From Larix kaempferi (taxonomy: Eukaryota > Streptophyta > Pinopsida > Pinales > Pinaceae): a stretch of DNA of 64,000 bases. The notes beneath the pieces are model-generated. The model saw nothing but the letters and a program-made list of their open reading frames with translations. It ran no database searches and was not told the origin of the DNA. The stretch lies in the NCBI GenBank assembly GCA_027924585.1, contig BSBM01001067.1, positions 6,532,501-6,596,500 on the forward strand, given 5' to 3'. Each line of letters starts with the position of its first letter. The first letter of the stretch is position 1. Below, one piece after another: positions 1 to 10,724 of the stretch. The position numbers and the translations under genes were made by a program.

Positions 1-155
1 GGATGAAACCATGACTTAAATTTTTTAATAAAGTGACTTTATAAAAATAAAGTACTTCACACTTTATTAAATTGACTAGGGACCACTTTTAATGTGTTCT
101 TGTCCACCCCAAGGCATCACAAGGTGAACAACACTTCCTTGGTAACTTTTCAACA
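1..155 (-). mobile_element. 5' end of a copia-like LTR running off the window
   Basis: Read on the minus strand from position 155, the sequence starts TGTTGAAAAGTTACC and continues with the same order of words as the solo LTR at 42942-44108 (AAGGAAGTGTT, GTTCACC, GCCTT, GGTGGACAAG, then AAAGTGAC blocks). That match fixes 155 as the LTR terminus; the rest lies beyond position 1. It is non-coding LTR DNA inside an intron of the minus-strand glycosyltransferase gene. Whether it is a solo LTR or part of a whole element cannot be told. Confidence 0.7.
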
Positions 156-599
156 ATAGCAGCCTTCAATCTCCCTTCCGAGCTCTCACAAATAACTAGC
201 AAACCCACTCAAAACCCTCGCAAAGAGGAGTGAAATTAGTGAAATGAGAAATAAAATGAGTGCAAATTGAGTGAGTGTTTTAATCCCTAAAAGAACCCTA
301 GCCGTAGCTAAACAAGCAATTGGAACCATGTCTTGGTTCCAAAAACAGAAAGTGAAAAAAATGTGCCCCAACCACGCCATCACTCAAGGAGCGTTGGGGG
401 AGCGATTTTTTTGCTCCTAGGAGAGACCTGGGAGCGCTGAAGAAGCGCTCAAGGAGTGACACTCCTTGATCGCTCTCGAAAAAGGCAAGGAACGATTTTT
501 TTTTAGAGAGATCGCACTCCCTAAAATCATTCCCTCTTGGCGCGTGCTTCGGGAGCAAAGCGATTGGGGGAGACACTCCCCCGTAGCTTTGTTGTGAAC
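156..599. other. non-coding stretch with short hairpins
   Basis: No gene is visible. There are several perfect short inverted repeats: GAGCGCT/AGCGCTC at 432-450, a 21-bp palindrome around position 459 (CAAGGAGTG/CACTCCTTG arms), and GGGGGAG/CTCCCCC at 566-582. The surrounding AAAGCGATT and GGAGCG words recur, suggesting degraded repeat DNA rather than a functional RNA. Confidence 0.35.
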
Positions 600-1399
600 A
601 ACCTTAAAAAGCTTATTGGATGTGGAAAGAGTGTAAGAATAGGTACAGACCCTTAGATTGGGGGGGGGATGCCCATAGACTCCCTCTGAAGCTAAGAAAT
701 CACCTTCATCCACAAGGTTTCTTTTATCTTGCAGATGTGTATGACCGACAAGTGCAAGATCGGTGGTTAACAGGCTGGAAGGAGGCAAACCAGATGGGAT
801 TGGAAGGAGAATGGGTAGTTGAGTGGAACTCCTACATAGGTTCCCTGAGAAATGATTCAATTAAACTAAAGGACAGCCAAGACAAATCGGTATGGGCTGC
901 AAATAAAATGGAAGGATCTTATAAGTGAAGCTGGGTTACAAAACTGCAATGCAACCACAAGATCAAGATCAATGGATATGGTCGATTTCTTGGAAATTTG
1001 AAGACCCTATGAAATCGAGGATGATTTTGTGGCTGGATATCAATAATAAGATTTTGACCTGGGACGATCTGCAGAAGAGGTCCTGGCAAGTACCAGGAAG
1101 ATGCCCTCTCTGAAAGTCTCAAATGAGAGTGTCTCGCACCTTTTCATCTCATGTTCTTTCTCCATAGAGGTATGGACAGCAGTAAAAGCTACGACAGGAG
1201 GAAAAGGTAGCTAGAAGGGCGGCACAATACAGGAGGCCCTTGAAGGCTGGCTTGAGGACAGGGAGATGAATATCAGATTTCATGCCCTTTCCCTTTTTGT
1301 TATTTGGGACATCTGGCTTCCAAGAAATGAATCCCTTTTTAAGGAGAAGCATGTAAGCTCAGAAGCAACTTTTCTCAGGCCAAGAGGGGTCTATATGAG
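600..1399 (+). pseudogene. LINE ORF2 C-terminal part (zf-RVT region), broken
   Basis: A degraded plant LINE reading frame. Translation across frames gives a DRWLTGWKEA segment, then W-x-W-ISWKFEDPMKSRMILWL-like sequence, TWDDLQKRSW, and finally GRCPLC followed by NESVSHLFISCSFSIEVW. The last part is the Cys/His pattern of the zf-RVT domain found C-terminal to plant LINE reverse transcriptases (C-x2-C ... H-x4-C). The upstream RT core is absent, so the copy is 5'-truncated, as is normal for LINEs. Stops and frameshifts separate the blocks (stop near 926, shift near 1110). It is followed directly by the RNase H block at 1402-1824. Confidence 0.7.
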
Positions 1400-1401
1400 T
1401 T

Positions 1402-1824
1402 TTGGATATACAAAAAAGAAAAGCAAACAAAGCAAGGACAACTGGCTCCCAGACATCGACAACCATTCCTCATGGTTTCTTCAATGGATCAGCTAATGTT
1501 GAACCCAATTCTTGTGGGGCTGGAGGACTGTTAGTCATCTCTCCTTCCCTTGAATTAACATTTGAATGCAATTTAGGAGGAACAAATAACAAAGCTGAAG
1601 TGAAAGTGGTCACAATTCTAATTAAGCTGGCAACAGATTATGAAGTGGAAAAGCTAGTTGCTTACAGTGATTCTCAGCTGGTGACTGATTGGCTAGCTGG
1701 CATAAAGGCACAAAGAAACATCCAACTATATGACAGCCTCCTTCAAGATGAGGAATTAAACCAGTATTTTGATAAGAGAAACTTTAAACACATATACAGT
1801 GAACCAGATTATCTATCCAAGTGA
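1402..1824 (+). pseudogene. LINE RNase H domain
   Basis: A 140-codon reading frame whose second half is a plant-LINE RNase H1-like domain. Visible blocks are FFNGSANVEPNSCGAGG (the first catalytic Asp appears as Asn, so activity is unlikely), LGGTNNKAEVKVV with the catalytic Glu, and LVAYSDSQLVTDWL with an active-site Asp. In this family the domain removes RNA from the RNA-DNA hybrid during reverse transcription. It continues the LINE remnant upstream in the same orientation and ends at a TGA at about 1822. The first 30 residues are low-complexity linker and the start codon is arbitrary. Confidence 0.75.
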
Positions 1825-2130
1825 GCTGCACACAAAGATACTGCTTCTTTGCCGGTTATGTTAAGCAGGAATGGGACAGAAGACATTTTGCCTCCATTGC
1901 TATATAGGTGCTTTGTGCATTTTTATGCTGCTTTTATTCATGATGTTTCAAATCTGTTGTATTTCCTTTCATGGACTATTTTTGTAGTTTAATTTTAGTG
2001 GCTATATGCCCAGCAGAAGGGGGAAACCATCTTTGTGAAATGGTACCTACGGGCCTCTGAATTTTGGACTGTAATCCTTCTATTTGAATGAATGGAAAGG
2101 TTACAATTTTTTTTTGGGAAAAAAATAGTA
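1825..2130 (+). mobile_element. LINE 3' untranslated tail
   Basis: Non-coding, T-rich sequence directly after the RNase H stop. It ends in runs TTTTTTTTT and AAAAAAA near 2107-2127, as expected for a LINE 3' end. It lies 77 bp beyond the 3' splice-donor side of the 2207-2478 host exon, so this LINE sits in the next intron of the host gene. Confidence 0.4.
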
Positions 2131-2206
2131 AAAAATACACCATTTAAATAATAATGGTCTACAAATTTGAAAACAGGAAGCAAACTTGCCACATATAATG
2201 TTTTAC

Positions 2207-2478
2207 CCAAGTCGGTCCCGAGTCCTGTTGTGCCAGTAGTCAGCTGTTGTATATGAATCAATCATCGCACACGCAACATTTGGCAAGTGTTTGACATACT
2301 CCAAAGTAAAGTAGTGTCCACGCATCTCATGAATCCACCAAAGAATCTTAGGTAAAACATGTGGAGCATTGTCTTTGAGAACCGTATCAATCCACTTCCC
2401 CGCAACAGCTGTATTAAGAATAACTATATCTGCTTTAATAGCTATGTTAACAGCTTCCTGACCTCTGGCTGGCAAAAC
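2207..2478 (-). CDS. GT4-type glycosyltransferase, internal exon
   Basis: This is a host gene exon. On the minus strand a pyrimidine-rich tract ending in TTAG at 2480-2479 precedes GTT TTG CCA..., and the frame stays open for 90 codons to ...CGACTTGG, followed by a GT donor at 2206-2205. The peptide contains LPARGQEAVN, ADIVILNTAVAGKWIDTVLK, LPKILWWIHEMRGHYF and a TADYWHNRTRDRLG end. These are the signature blocks of the plant GT4-type family represented by Arabidopsis At1g75420/At1g19710 (annotated UDP-glycosyltransferase superfamily protein; acceptor not known to me). It enters in phase 0 and ends after two bases of a codon. Its protein continues directly from the exon at 57026-57168, 54.5 kb upstream. 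No stop or frameshift is present, unlike all the TE frames around it, which suggests a functional gene. Confidence 0.9.
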
Positions 2479-2489
2479 CTAAGGTAAAC

Positions 2490-3139
2490 AATGCAGAACT
2501 TAAATAAGAGAAACAAAGAATTACATAAAAAAAACATGATGCTAAAATGTATGTGATAATTCTGGTTAGTATATCAAAACTACATACAACAGAAGAAATA
2601 ATATCAAACATTTGAAAGAAAATGTGAATGGCTTTCATTAGATTCTACATCCATGACAGTACTATGGGAACATGTCAAATTAGGTTTTTGAGAGATTATT
2701 TGCAAGGCTCTATCCTTTTCTCAGATAGACAAACAAACTGGAACAACTTTGTTTAGTTTTATGTGTTCCTCTGCTGACTTTTAAGAGTAGAGTTCTTGAA
2801 TTCAAACAAAAACTACTTACAAGGTGCTTTACTAGACAGAATCAAAATTCCTGGTCTTTCTTTAAATAAATATCTCCTATATTGTCAAAGTGTATTTTGG
2901 TATGTATCATGGAGAATGTTTAATAACAATAAATTATTTGTAGTTGATATCCATTCCCAACATATAATACATAGCTTTGGGTTCTGGAGAAGTGATAGCA
3001 GTATTAACCATGTCTTGGAAAACATTCTAATCTAGGATAGTCATTCTTGAAAAACATGCAAAAAAATGCTACCGAAGTATAATGAATACTTTATTGCAAA
3101 ACATGGTAAACGAAAAAGTTTTGGTATTCTCATTAACTA
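2490..3139. other. AT-rich intron sequence, nothing recognised
   Basis: I see no coding block, terminal repeat or tandem repeat here. The short frames are random AT-rich readings. Confidence 0.4.
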
Positions 3140-3258
3140 GGAATTGCTGTTGCACTCCCACATTGTATTCCACTGGATGTATCTTCTAGCCCCATTGACC
3201 TACTTTTATGGTCATTTGTTGGACATTAATAAAATCATCTTATCTTACCTTATCAAAT
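3140..3258 (+). mobile_element. truncated LINE 3' tail
   Basis: This short piece matches the 3' end of the LINE that ends near 45970. Shared words in the same order are ACTCCCACATTGTATT, CCATTGACCTACTTTT, TGGTCATTTGTTGGACATTA and ATAAAAT, then CTTATCTTA. A severely 5'-truncated copy of the same LINE family is the simplest reading. Confidence 0.65.
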
Positions 3259-3466
3259 TTAAAGTCTCAACTTGCTCAGCATTCATTGAAATTGTAGTAT
3301 CAACTAAAGTTAACCATTGCATAAAATATGCAAAATATAGAGATTATAAGGTATTGAATATAATATATATATTAGTGATTGGGAACAATACAGAGTGTAG
3401 TATTGATACTACAAAACATGTAGGGACGCATTCTTATGTAAGGGTGTAATATTTTGTAATTAATTA

Positions 3467-3513
<47 letters not shown>
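3467..3513. repeat. (AT)n(AG)n compound microsatellite
   Basis: About ten AT units (3467-3486) run directly into about thirteen AG units (3487-3512). Long dinucleotide runs like this often mark the tail of a retroposed element or are polymorphic simple repeats. Confidence 0.9.
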
Positions 3514-3589
3514 TATTCGATGGAGGGAAAGCACACTGGAAAGCTAGGGTAAAAAGAGGTGTATCCCATCTTTTGGTTCTTTAAGGCTT

Positions 3590-4360
3590 TTGTTGTTGGG
3601 TGATTGTCTTGTTGAGGGAGTAAAGGACATGGAGGGAAGGGCTTTGATAGGTAATTTATGCAGCCCAAAGACACATATTGCCAAGCTTGTGGAATGGATC
3701 AGGTCTACTTGGGCTATTGTAGCACATTGCAAAGTTTGGATTTCTCCACTACAAAGAGATTTCTACTCTTTCCATTTTGAAAGCTCAGCAGATAAGGACG
3801 TGGTATTATGTGGGGGTCCTTCGAGTTCCAACTATTCGGGCCAGGTATTATTCCCCTGGTTCGTGTCCTTCATTTCAAGATGTGCTATAAAGGAGGTTAT
3901 GGTTATATGGGTTCGTTTTCCTAGTCTACCCCTTCATTTTTGGGACCAAAGAATATTGACAACAATCGGTGAAAAGATAGGATCCCTTCGTGGTTTGGCT
4001 AAAGAAACCCTAGCACACGAAGGTACTCTATCAGGGGATCTCGAAATAGAGTCTAAATTGAGCAACCAAGATCCCTTCGTGGTTTGGCTAAAGAAACCCT
4101 AGCACACGAAGGTACTCTATCAGGGGATCTCGAAATAGAGTCTAAATTGAGCAACCAAGCATGGCATCAAATGGAAAACCATAATAATATGCCTTTCCAC
4201 TGTCAATTTTGCTAGGCTCATGGTCATTTGTTATGAGATTGCCCTAAGAAACCGTAAGCAAAACAAAGATGGGTTTTACAATCTTCATATGATCAAGCTA
4301 GTGATCTTTCTAATAGGGTTGGGTACTTTCAAAATCCAACAAAGGGTGAGGTGAAGTCTT
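3590..4360 (+). pseudogene. LINE ORF1-like protein (DUF4283 plus zinc knuckle)
   Basis: The first 130 residues match the DUF4283 layout seen in plant LINE ORF1 proteins: GRALIGNLCSP, a WISPLQRDFYSFHFES block, GPSSSNYSGQVLFPW, and VMVIWVRFPSLPLHFWDQ followed by LTTIGEKIGS. After a perfect 89-bp tandem duplication that shifts the frame, a CCHC zinc knuckle can be read at 4201-4242 (C-x2-C-x4-H-x4-C) but it carries two in-frame stops. In this family ORF1 is an RNA-binding chaperone of the retrotransposition particle. The copy is dead. No RT follows; the region to 5300 holds only short frames. Confidence 0.7.
3982..4159 (+). repeat. perfect 89-bp tandem duplication
   Basis: The 89 bases at 3982-4070 are repeated without a mismatch at 4071-4159 (unit starts ATCCCTTCGTGG and ends GAGCAACCAAG). 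Because 89 is not a multiple of three, the duplication shifts the DUF4283 frame. The absence of differences means it is much younger than the host LINE copy. Confidence 0.95.
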
Positions 4361-5300
4361 CATAATCAAGTCCTTCGAGGTTTGCTTTATGAAGTTGGCT
4401 CTCACATTGCAAGGACGGAAGTGGTTTCTTATGGGTCAAAGGTGGTGGGAATTTGTATCCTTGAAGGCCCTCTCGTAGAAGATCTTGGCTTGCAATCGAA
4501 GGTAATTGGTTCTGATTCAGGTGTTGGCAAGGGCAAAGTGCCCTTGGTTTTCAGCATATCCTTTGCACATTCATCATTGGAGTTCATGGATCATCTTTCA
4601 TCATCATTTTCTCCAATAGAGACTCACCACATTACTATGGTGGGTCATCTAGTCAGTGTTGGTGGAGGTGAGAATGATATTGGAACTGGTTTGTAGCTAG
4701 GCCCTAAGCTTCCTCTTCTACTCATTCTAAAAGTTGGAGTGCAACATGAGGTCAAATCAACTTCAGCTCTAACAATTATATTTTCAAGGGATGTTGCTTC
4801 TCTAGCAACAAATGGAGGATCAGCTCTTACTACTATTCCAAAGTTTGCTCTGCTTAGTCCAGGGGTTGATTTGTTGGTCCCTTGGAGAGTTGTCACAATT
4901 GATTATGAATACATCCTTCCTTTCGGTTTTGTTGTCAAATTTCGATTCACATTTTCCAACTCATTTAAATGCAACAATGAGGCTTTTCTTATCTAAAGAT
5001 ATGTCATGCTAGGACACGTCGTCCTTCGCCATCAAATACGTCCCAACTGGTCTTGGAGTCTCTAGCCCTAGAGCCATCAGGTAAACAAGGTATTTTCATA
5101 AAGGGGAAGTTCCATCAACTTATTCTTCACCTAGTTCACATACTCGAAGCTCTACATAGAGCTCAAAGAGCCATGGAAGAAAGCGAAGATAGTTGTTTAG
5201 GGACAACAAGTCTCTTTGCCTTTTCCATAGCCATGAGAGGTTTACTATTGTTTATGGATTCTTTGGATCCACCAGGCTGTTTTGTTTCATTAGCAAGCCA
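4361..5300 (+). other. probable remainder of the LINE ORF1 copy, no domain seen
   Basis: Several short plus-strand frames (for example 4382-4696 and 5053-5316) follow the broken zinc knuckle. They read as a Ser/Gly/Val-rich linker without a motif I can name. By position this is the C-terminal part of the DUF4283 protein or its 3' flank. Confidence 0.3.
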
Positions 5301-5448
5301 TTGTGGATTATTTTGATTTTATGTTAGAATGGCTTGCTGAAGCCTTCGTGTTCTTATTGTCTGGAAGACAAAGTTGTTGGAGTGGGAGGTTGCCCTCTTT
5401 TGGAGCCTTTTGATTAGTGAACAATTCTAATTTTTTCCTTGGGTCAAA

Positions 5449-5618
5449 ATATATATATATATATATATATCCTCTGTAATGTTCTTGATATTTGTGGACC
5501 TCACTCAATGTCCCTAGAAGGTCAAGTGCACTGAGTTCACACCGCCTACTTTACGCTGGATACCATCCTCAAAATCAGGAGAAGTGCTTGAGGGTTTCCC
5601 GGGGATCTATTTTCCAAG

Positions 5619-5656
<38 letters not shown>
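5449..5656. repeat. (AT)n and (TC)n microsatellites
   Basis: An (AT)11 run at 5449-5470 and a (TC)18 run at 5621-5656, separated by 150 bp of ordinary sequence. With the 3467-3513 run they bracket the DUF4283 LINE remnant. Confidence 0.9.
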
Positions 5657-5659
<3 letters not shown>

Positions 5660-5939
5660 ATATTCCATTATCCATGTCACCCCTTTTAGAGATGCTTTGC
5701 TCCCAAAGCATTGAATATTTATTCTGATATGAGCTTTTACCCTCAATGAGTGTAAATCAATGCATTCAGGAGAGAAAATGGGAGTTGCAAAAGAGAAGCA
5801 AAACCAAGAAGGCATAATTATAGCCCATTTGAAAAAATCTTAACAAACTATATCACAGATGACATTCTTCTTCATCATAATATTCAAGAGTGTTGTCTTG
5901 TACACAATTGTGGAGAGACATGGAGGTTTGAGTATTGTC

Positions 5940-6366
5940 ACTTAATTCATTAAAATTATCAATAAGAGAGATAATTTTTTAGGTAAATTGTTTTAATTTT
6001 TTAATCCAATTCTTTATTCATAACGCATTACAAATTTTCTTTAATGTCCTAGCAACTTAAACTACATATTGATGTCAATGATTTCTAACTAACTAATGCA
6101 ACATTGACGGATTTTGCAATGAGCTAAATGTTTAATTCATTGAGCATATCCATTGAGATGAGAGACAAGGACCCATAATTGTATTGTCCAAAGGACAAAA
6201 AATATATTTAATCAATGTGAATGACACAATGAAGATATTCATAATCCAATAAGATTGTCATAGTTATAAACTATAAGGACCTTATGCTAATGGTATGAAT
6301 TGTCCTAACAATCATGCCCCTTGATAATAATTAATTAGGTTCAAAACTTCAATTAGGTTCATAACA
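5940..6366 (-). mobile_element. gypsy-type LTR (minus strand), diverged
   Basis: On the minus strand the sequence from 6366 starts TGTTATGAACCTAATTG, the same start as the LTR at 46980-46772 (TGTAATGAACC). Shared internal words include the rc of TCATTGAGCAT.TCCATTGAG and of AATGTGAATGA.ACAATGA.GATAT. The LTR is preceded (at higher coordinates) by what reads as the 3' end of a gypsy internal region. The far end is not defined. Confidence 0.5.
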
Positions 6367-6800
6367 TATCACCCCTCCTCAACCAAATTTGTCTTCAAAG
6401 CAATTGAAGAAACGAGATGAAAATCTCTTCAAATTTTTAACAATATTGTCACATTGCAAAAGGATCAATCCATCCTAGGTCAATTTTTTGGCATTTCCTA
6501 TTGATAGGACTCTCAAATGGAACTTCTTAGGTTGAAACTCTAGGCATGTCTTCAATCTTGACTTCAAGTCGTATATCTAATTCTTTGAATGTAACCAAAT
6601 TTTATTTCAAGTAAGGTTTATGTCGGTAAGTTGATTGATCCATGTGACAAGACTTGTGATTATGATGACGATAGGGTACCTTTGTAACTAGATATTTTAT
6701 CTCAATTTTAGGATATCCTTAGTTAGCTTAAATTGAGTAAATCTTCATCATATACTTATGCCATTTTATTTGTGGATCATATTATTCGACACTTAGGTTT
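6367..6800 (-). pseudogene. 3' end of a gypsy internal region
   Basis: On the minus strand this ends TGCTTTGAAGACAAA...GAGGAGGGGTGATA directly before the LTR start. It parallels the minus-strand copy at 59402-59760, where the C-terminus reads CFEDKASFNGEDM. Both share the block ACAATATTGTCACATTG on the plus strand. The purine-rich GAGGAGGGGTGATA is a plausible polypurine tract. Only the last part of the polyprotein frame is left and it has stops. Confidence 0.4.
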
Positions 6801-7823
6801 TTAACTTTGATCAGGTTTGTCAAGGTCTCTTTGTCCGTAGCTTGCACTTTAACTTCTAAAAACATCCTTGATTCAATTGGGCCAATAGACATCTCCTTGT
6901 CAACTTTTGGTATATGTTCACCAGAAAGGTATCCAAAAGTCTCTATGGTGAGTTTGGTTTAGAGTGTGGTAAATCAACAATCATGGATCAGCCTATAAGT
7001 GATCATGAAGAAATCAAAAATCCATCATGTGGGAGTCCTAAAAAAGATGAGATCATGTTCACAATCTCTCTCCCGCCATATGAGATTTTGGACCAAGAGG
7101 AATCATAGATTGCACCCGTGAATCTTCAGGTTGAGCACAAGCTGGAAGAGCACGCAGAAGAGGAGCCTCATTTAGATTCATAGGCACGAGTGGAGAGGCA
7201 TGACTCGAAGATGGTTGATTCTATCTTTGTTGGGCAGTATGGAGGTTATGAGTCACCTCTTGTGGAGGAGCCATTAATGGCTTAGGTTGTAGTTACAGAT
7301 GCGTTGGTTGGACATACTCTAGGGACCAGCTAATAGTGACATGGACGCATCTCTGATTATCAGGGATGGGTATAAGATAGATGTGTGGGATCCTAGTTCA
7401 GATGACACCAGTAGAGTGAGTGCACAGGAGGATACCGCATCCCACAAAGGATACATGACAGTTGGAACACACAAGGGCATGAGTGGCACTCATGGTCTGA
7501 GGGGAGAGCCTCTGGTGATGTGCACGAGGAGCGCTCACAGTTGCAGGTGGCTGAGGAGAGATATGACACAAAGGGTTTTAATTAGGCATGGGATCATGAG
7601 CCACCTCTGTTGGAAAGAGGTTTAACCATGGAGGAGATAGTTGAGCACGTTCCCTATGGATCTGCCTGTTGACCACCAAAACCGACTTTGTGGACAACAT
7701 TGTACCGTGCACACGTTGAATGTGCCTTGGAGATGAGAAATAAGTACTTATTGAATATTCAAGTGAGGCAACTCTTTTTCTTATCTTCTCTCCATGAAAT
7801 TTCCACACCCCTGCAGGGGATTT
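6801..7823. other. no gene recognised; possible 3' internal region of a gypsy element
   Basis: The plus strand has short open frames (6914-7108 and 7341-7625) rich in Glu/His/Asp (for example LEEHAEEEPHLDS), without a known motif. The segment lies directly before an LTR that starts at about 7824, and the CTGCAGGGGATTT immediately upstream could be its polypurine tract. It may therefore be the end of that element's internal region. Confidence 0.3.
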
Positions 7824-8620
7824 TGTAAGGATATGTCAGCATGAGGGTCTAATTTTGTGTAACTTAATCAACTAGGACTTTGTCATTAGGGAAGTCCTTT
7901 CATCAAGTGTTTTTTCACTTGGATAATTAAAATTTCCTTTTAGAGATTTTAATTATTTGAGTTTTTCACTCAAAAATACCTCCAAAGTGGTGAAAGGCGT
8001 TCTAGTGATCGAGTCCATGGGGTGATTGGGGCCTAGGAATGTTCTATATTACCATGCTAGACATTATCCAGAGTCTTGCAGAATTTCATTAGGTTTTACA
8101 TAAGATTTTTTTTTTGGTCATTAAAAATTGTCACTCAAGACAATTTGTTGTAATGTAAAAGATGGTTACTTGGTCCTTTTAGATGTTGTATAGGGGTATG
8201 GATACTCAAGACAAATGGCATGAGACCCCCTACACCCTTGGGCAAAGTTTGAAGTCATTCGAACAAGTCTTGCTATGGTTTTGGACACTTTTGCCCAGGT
8301 CAGTCATGGAAATCAGGAAATTGGGCATTTAATTAGTAAGGCACATTTTTGTAAAGTGACTATAATCACTTGGGGTGGCCAAGTAAAGGTTATAATGTTT
8401 ATATTATGTTCTTAAGACAAAATTAAGACCAAAAGGGGCCCCCCCAAGCAAGCATATCATAAGTTATGAATTGCCCACTCTAGCAAGTGTGCCCTCCTCT
8501 CTTTGATTGGTGGGGTGAGTTAAAGTCAATGGGAGGGGCCCCACTTGGGTGGTTTTCCCCCCATTTGACATAGCAATAAGGTTGGAAGCTTTAAAAGGGG
8601 GGTTCCACCCCCCATATTTG
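7824..8620 (+). mobile_element. gypsy-type LTR, first half (split by a copia insertion)
   Basis: This LTR appears to start TGTAAGGATATG at 7824 and to continue at 15544 after removal of the copia element. The parts total about 1.39 kb and end ...TTCAACA at 16138. The copia target duplication ATTTG (8616-8620 and 15539-15543) shows that the two halves were once contiguous. The terminal TG...CA pairing and the lack of a PBS after 16138 suggest a 3' or solo LTR. Its own duplication is unclear: GATTT lies before 7824 and ATTTT follows 16138. Confidence 0.5.
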
Positions 8621-9132
8621 TGTTGAAATATTGTAACTTCTAAGAATATTCTATTTGTACTTTATCCGAAGATGTTTCATTCCTCCGTCGGGACTTTATT
8701 GTATATCCGGAGATGTTTATTCCTCCATCGGGATGTTGTAGCTAGGGTTATTAGACTCCCCTAGTGGGGTCGGCTCTGAGTTAATTGTTTAGGGGTTATT
8801 AGACTCTCCTAGGAGAAGTTGGCCCAGTTAGGGTTAAAAGTCAAGTGAGGTAAAGTATAAATAGAGGATGTATGATCCTCATTTATCACACTCATTCATT
8901 CACTCACTTGTGAATTGCGCATAGGAGAGAGAGAGATCTGCGAAGGAGGAGAAGGAGCACTTGTTTGGGGTTTACATCTTTGTATTTGTTGGTCATCTAT
9001 ATTGAGGAAAGCTTTGCTGGGTTTTCTACCCCATGAGGGTTTCCCAGGATAAATCTGTGTCTATCTTGTGATTGTGTTTCTTTCAGTGATCCTTATTATG
9101 CTCTTGTTGTGAATTTTATGCTAAACTTAACA
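8621..9132 (+). repeat. copia 5' LTR
   Basis: Runs from TGTTGAAATATTG to CTAAACTTAACA. The TATA-like box TATAAATA is at 8856-8863, about half way along, and marks the likely transcription start just downstream. Two near-repeats inside (ATGTTTCATTCCTCCGTCGGG and ATGTTTATTCCTCCATCGGG; TTAGACTCCCCTAG and TTAGACTCTCCTAG) suggest U3 regulatory direct repeats. Confidence 0.95.
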
Positions 9133-9144
9133 TGGTATCAGAGC
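9133..9144 (+). promoter_or_regulatory. primer-binding site, initiator Met tRNA type
   Basis: TGGTATCAGAGC immediately follows the LTR's terminal CA. This is the standard plant copia PBS, complementary to the 3' end of initiator methionine tRNA, which primes minus-strand DNA synthesis. Confidence 0.95.
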
Positions 9145-9620
9145 TAGCCTGAATAGGACATCTTTCACAAGGTGAAAATACCTCTCTCTCCTCCGGTGAA
9201 AATTAGAGTTTCTGCGAAAGTTGGAATTTTTGGAATCTGATTGCATGGCTGGATGCTCCTCCTCAAAAGCGAAATTTTGAGCCCTAAATCGAACTTTTTG
9301 AGTGGGTCGATCTCCGAGAAAGTCAAACCCTAGTTTGACTTCTAGACCAGAAAACCAGAAAAACCAGTAAACCAGAAAACTGCGAACCTGTGCACCAGTG
9401 AACCAGAAAAGCTGCGCACTAGTGAACTAGAAAAGCTGCGCACCAGTAAACCAAAAAATCTGTTGCAGATCCGAATTTCATTGGTCAAGCTTGAAGGGTG
9501 AAAAGTTGAAGTTTTCAAAAATTAAGTACACCAGTCAACTCAACTCAGTCAAGCACATCTCCTGGTAAGGTCAGTTTTGCATTTTAAGAATTTTCAATTT
9601 TTGGTGACCTCTTGGATAAG
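9145..9620 (+). other. copia leader with short CCAGTAAACCAGAAA repeats
   Basis: Non-coding leader between PBS and gag. At 9349-9462 it holds a decaying series of ACCAGAAAA / GCGCACCAGTGAACCAG units, a short tandem repeat. Confidence 0.6.
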
Positions 9621-10373
9621 ATGGCCCCAAGCACTAAGCTTGAGGACAAGCTAGAGGGTATAGAGAATTTTCGGGCATGGAAATATAGGATTGGTCTCAT
9701 TCTTGAAGAGAATGATCTTGCCCAATACATCAAATATGAGGTTGCAGAACCTGCGGAAGATGAAGCTAAAGAGAAGTACAAGAAGGATATGATTTAGGGT
9801 AAAGAGAATCATTGTCGACTCTATCAAAAACCACTTGATTCCCCAAGTGTCATCCAAGAAGACCCCGAAGGAAATGTATGATGCCCTAGCCAGAATGTAT
9901 GAAGGGAGGAACATCAATAGGAAGATGAACCTGAGAGCTCAATTGAAGAGCACTAAGATGAATCAAGGAGAATCTATTCAAGATTCAAGGAACAACTAGA
10001 AGCCATTGGAGACAACCTTGGTGAAGATGAACTAGTCATGACTTCTCTCAATGGTGTCACTAGACCTTGGGATTAATTCATCCAGACCATGTGTGCCAGA
10101 AAGGAAAGCATGAAGTTTGATATTGTATGGGAGGATTGCATTCAAGAAGAGGCTAGAGTAGCCAATAGAGAGGCCCTACTCAAAGAAGATAATCAAGCAT
10201 TAGCCACCCATACCAAAAGAAGAAGGAACCAATCCAACTTCAAGAAGGAAAGTCACAAGGAGTTTCAACCTCCATAAAGGTTTCAAAAGAATAGAAGAAC
10301 CATTCCAGAAAGAAACTACTCTTCATTCCAATGTTTCATTTGTCACAAAATAGGACACATTGCTAGGGATTGT
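9621..10373 (+). pseudogene. copia gag (capsid and zinc knuckle), broken
   Basis: ATG at 9621 starts MAPSTKLEDKLEGIENFRAW, with the F-x-x-W-K pattern typical of copia gag N-termini. An in-frame TAG at about 9799 and frameshifts divide the rest. A later block from 10089 is Lys/Arg-rich. It ends in an intact CCHC zinc knuckle at 10332-10373 (CFICHKIGHIARDC). The protein would form the virus-like particle and bind genomic RNA. I chose the ATG at 9621 because it follows the leader and precedes the conserved block. Confidence 0.8.
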
Positions 10374-10550
10374 CCTTCAAGGAAGAAGAAGAAGAGTTTC
10401 CACCACAGAAGACATCAAGCACATCTAGCAGAAGATTATAGTGAAGATGAAGAGGAGGAAAGACCTCAAAGGAAAAGAGCTAAAGTAGAAGAAGAAGATG
10501 CAGAAGAGTATGTTCTATTCTCTACACTCTCTAGGTCTATAACACCTGGA

Positions 10551-10724
10551 GAAGACACATGGCTTATTGATAGTGGTGTTTCAAAGCATATGACGGGACA
10601 AAAGAAAACTCTTTCAAGACTTGAAGAGAAGACCTCTCCACAGAAAGTATCATTAGGAGATGACTATCAATATCCTATCAAAGGAATTGGTGAAGCAAGC
10701 TAAAAGCTTGATTCTGGAACCCCC
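10551..10724 (+). pseudogene. copia protease region
   Basis: The aspartic protease core reads TWLIDSGVSKHMTG (active-site Asp-Ser-Gly kept) at about 10557-10598. A stop codon at about 10701 separates it from the downstream frame. It would mature the gag-pol polyprotein. It lies in the expected place between the zinc knuckle and the GAG-pre-integrase block. Confidence 0.75.

Noticed and set aside
450-582. Structured RNA gene suggested by hairpins
   Set aside because: Arms are short (7-9 bp), the sequence around them is repetitive, and no known RNA family pattern was seen.
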